Assembly: GCA_005883175.1 (NCBI GenBank) | Contig: VAYV01000134.1 | Location: 1-6,438 of the forward strand | Source: Actinomycetota bacterium | GTDB taxonomy: Bacteria > Actinomycetota > AC-67 | Reading direction: 5' to 3' | DNA length: 6,438 nucleotides | Shown: piece after piece, positions 5,363 to 6,438 of the stretch | How the letters are laid out: every line of letters begins with the position of its first letter | Position numbering within the stretch: the stretch's first letter is position 1 | Notes under the pieces: model-generated | Database searches by the model: none | What the model saw: only the letters and a program-made list of their open reading frames with translations | Told to the model about the DNA's origin: nothing | Translations under genes and position numbers: made by a program

Positions 5363-6217
5363 TTGAGCGATCGCGACGGGCTGGCGCACCGGTTCGAAGC
5401 CGACCGAGCACATCTGAAAGCGGTGGCGTACCGGATGCTCGGCTCGGCCGCCGAGGCAGATGATGCCGTCCAGGAAGCGTGGATCCGCGTGAGCCGCGCG
5501 GACACGAGCGATGTCGACAACCTCCGGGGGTGGCTGACGACGGTGGTCGGGCGCATCTGCCTCGACATGATGCGCGGCCGGCGTTCGCGCCGAGTGGACC
5601 CCATCGACGACGGCCTCTCCCACGGCGAAGAGGCCCAACAGGCCGGGCCCGAAGATGAGGCGGTGATGGCCGACTCGGTCGGCCTCGCGCTGCTCGTCGT
5701 GCTCGACACGCTTGATCCTGCCGAGCGGCTTGCTTTCGTCCTGCACGACATGTTCGCCGTGCCGTTCGAAGAGATCGCCCCGATCGTTGGCCGGTCGCCG
5801 GTCGCGGCGCGGCAGCTCGCAAGCCGGGCGCGGCGGCGCGTGCGCGGCGCCGAGCCGAAACCCGATCTCAAGCGCCAGCGGGCGGTCGTCGACGCGTTCC
5901 TCGCAGCGGCGCGGGGCGGCGATTTCGAAGGTTTGCTCGAGCTGCTGCATCCGGACGTCGTGTCTCGCGCCGACGCCGCTGCGGCCGCGATGGGCGCCGA
6001 CGCGGAAGTTCGCGGCGCCGACGCGGTGACGAAGACGTTCGCGGGCCGCGCGCGGGCTGCTCAGCCGGCGACGGTCGGCGGCGAGCCCGGCCTTGTGTGG
6101 GCGCAAGGCGGCGTTGCGCGCGTTGCGTTCGCGTTCAAGGTTGCGCGCGGCAAGATCGTCGAGATCGAGTTGATCGCCGATCCGGAACGCATCGCGGCGC
6201 TCGACGTCACGTTCTAG
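5363..6217 (+). CDS. ECF sigma factor with C-terminal SnoaL/NTF2-like domain (SigJ/ECF41-like)
   Basis: The 284-residue protein directs RNA polymerase to its own promoter class. Region 2 (about 8-77) has VAYRMLGSAAEADDAVQEAW and DNLRGWLTTVVGRICLDMM. Region 4 (about 113-162) has LDTLDPAERLAFVLHDMF and FEEIAPIVGRSPVAARQLASR. Residues about 170-282 form a SnoaL-like domain that in ECF41 factors replaces a separate anti-sigma factor and tunes activity. Two ECF41 C-terminal motifs are altered: DGGGK corresponds to DAAAA (204-208) and NPDKL to DPERI (273-277). The WLPEP motif of the inter-domain linker is not seen. The start TTG 5363 is the first possible start in a long frame open upstream, fits the family N-terminus, and has GGGGG 7 bases before it. 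ECF41 genes usually sit beside a carboxymuconolactone decarboxylase, oxidoreductase or epimerase gene; none is visible here. The ECF and SnoaL calls are firm; the exact group is less so. Confidence 0.92.
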   Translation: MSDRDGLAHRFEADRAHLKAVAYRMLGSAAEADDAVQEAWIRVSRADTSDVDNLRGWLTTVVGRICLDMMRGRRSRRVDPIDDGLSHGEEAQQAGPEDEAVMADSVGLALLVVLDTLDPAERLAFVLHDMFAVPFEEIAPIVGRSPVAARQLASRARRRVRGAEPKPDLKRQRAVVDAFLAAARGGDFEGLLELLHPDVVSRADAAAAAMGADAEVRGADAVTKTFAGRARAAQPATVGGEPGLVWAQGGVARVAFAFKVARGKIVEIELIADPERIAALDVTF

Positions 6218-6438
6218 CCGTCGAAACCCCGCCACTCGACCGACGGGTCGTAATCGCTTTCGAGCGCCTCCTGCGCGGGCCGTTGGGCCTCGGGCACGTT
6301 CCGCAGGTTGACCCGGATCCGGTACCACGCTGTGAAACGCCCGCGCATCGCGTCGACCATCACGTCGGCCGGCTGGAGGTGAGCCGCGGCGTCCGGATGC
6401 TTTGCCTTCCAGCGCTCGAGGCCCGCCATCGCTTCGTC
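6214..6438 (-). CDS. Unrecognised protein, C-terminal part only
   Basis: A minus-strand frame runs from the window edge to TAG at 6216-6214 and gives at least 74 residues. ATG 6429 could be a start, but the frame stays open to the edge (Asp-Glu-Ala precede it) and too little upstream sequence is visible to judge a ribosome binding site, so truncation is more likely. The sequence is rich in charged residues. It contains RFTAWYRIRVNLRNVPEAQR, which looks like one or two beta strands followed by a helix, and then an acidic end, ESDYDPSVEWRGFDG. There are no Cys residues, membrane segments or repeats. I do not recognise the family. Its stop overlaps that of the sigma gene in the shared sequence CTAG (6214-6217), an end-to-end convergent arrangement. 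Third positions are G/C-rich, as in a real gene. Confidence 0.6.
   Translation of the reverse strand, partial: DEAMAGLERWKAKHPDAAAHLQPADVMVDAMRGRFTAWYRIRVNLRNVPEAQRPAQEALESDYDPSVEWRGFDG

Noticed and set aside
5309..6328. Long minus-strand frames opposite the sigma-factor gene
   Set aside because: Arg/Ala-rich shadow translations without motifs; the plus strand encodes a clear ECF sigma factor with a SnoaL-like domain.

Overview
The window is GC-rich, with a strong preference for G/C at third codon positions. It uses TTG starts in two genes and carries gene families common in high-GC soil or environmental bacteria: an amicyanin-type cupredoxin, TesB, ABC1/UbiB kinase, HtrA, MarR and a SigJ/ECF41-like sigma factor. 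This fits Actinomycetota or a neighbouring high-GC lineage best, but no rRNA or other marker gene is present to fix the taxon.

Layout. Bases 1-209 hold the 3' end of a cupredoxin gene (+). A TesB-type acyl-CoA thioesterase follows (295-1113, +). A 162-base gap (1114-1275) contains a strong hairpin just upstream of a small basic protein of 62 residues (1276-1464, +). That gene overlaps by 41 bases the end of a large convergent gene, 1424-3523 (-). The large gene encodes an unusual fusion of a universal-stress (UspA) domain to an ABC1/UbiB atypical kinase with two C-terminal membrane helices. Across a 100-base divergent spacer is an HtrA-type serine protease with one PDZ domain and no visible export signal (3624-4649, +). 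It ends 6 bases from the end of a convergent MarR-family regulator (4656-5171, -, TTG start). Upstream of marR, on the same strand, lies a decayed 3' end of a VOC/glyoxalase-like gene (about 5190-5312). An ECF sigma factor with a SnoaL/NTF2-like C-terminal domain (5363-6217, +) is preceded by a sequence very like the ECF41 promoter. Its stop codon overlaps that of a convergent, truncated, unrecognised gene (6214-6438, -).

The genes do not form one pathway. The theme is stress and envelope or redox housekeeping: quinone-related kinase fused to a stress domain, protein quality control, and two transcription regulators. The points most worth a second look are the Usp-ABC1 fusion, the VOC remnant between marR and the sigma gene, the probable autoregulatory sigma promoter, and the hairpin in front of the small gene. 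No tRNA, rRNA, CRISPR array, insertion sequence or integrase was seen.
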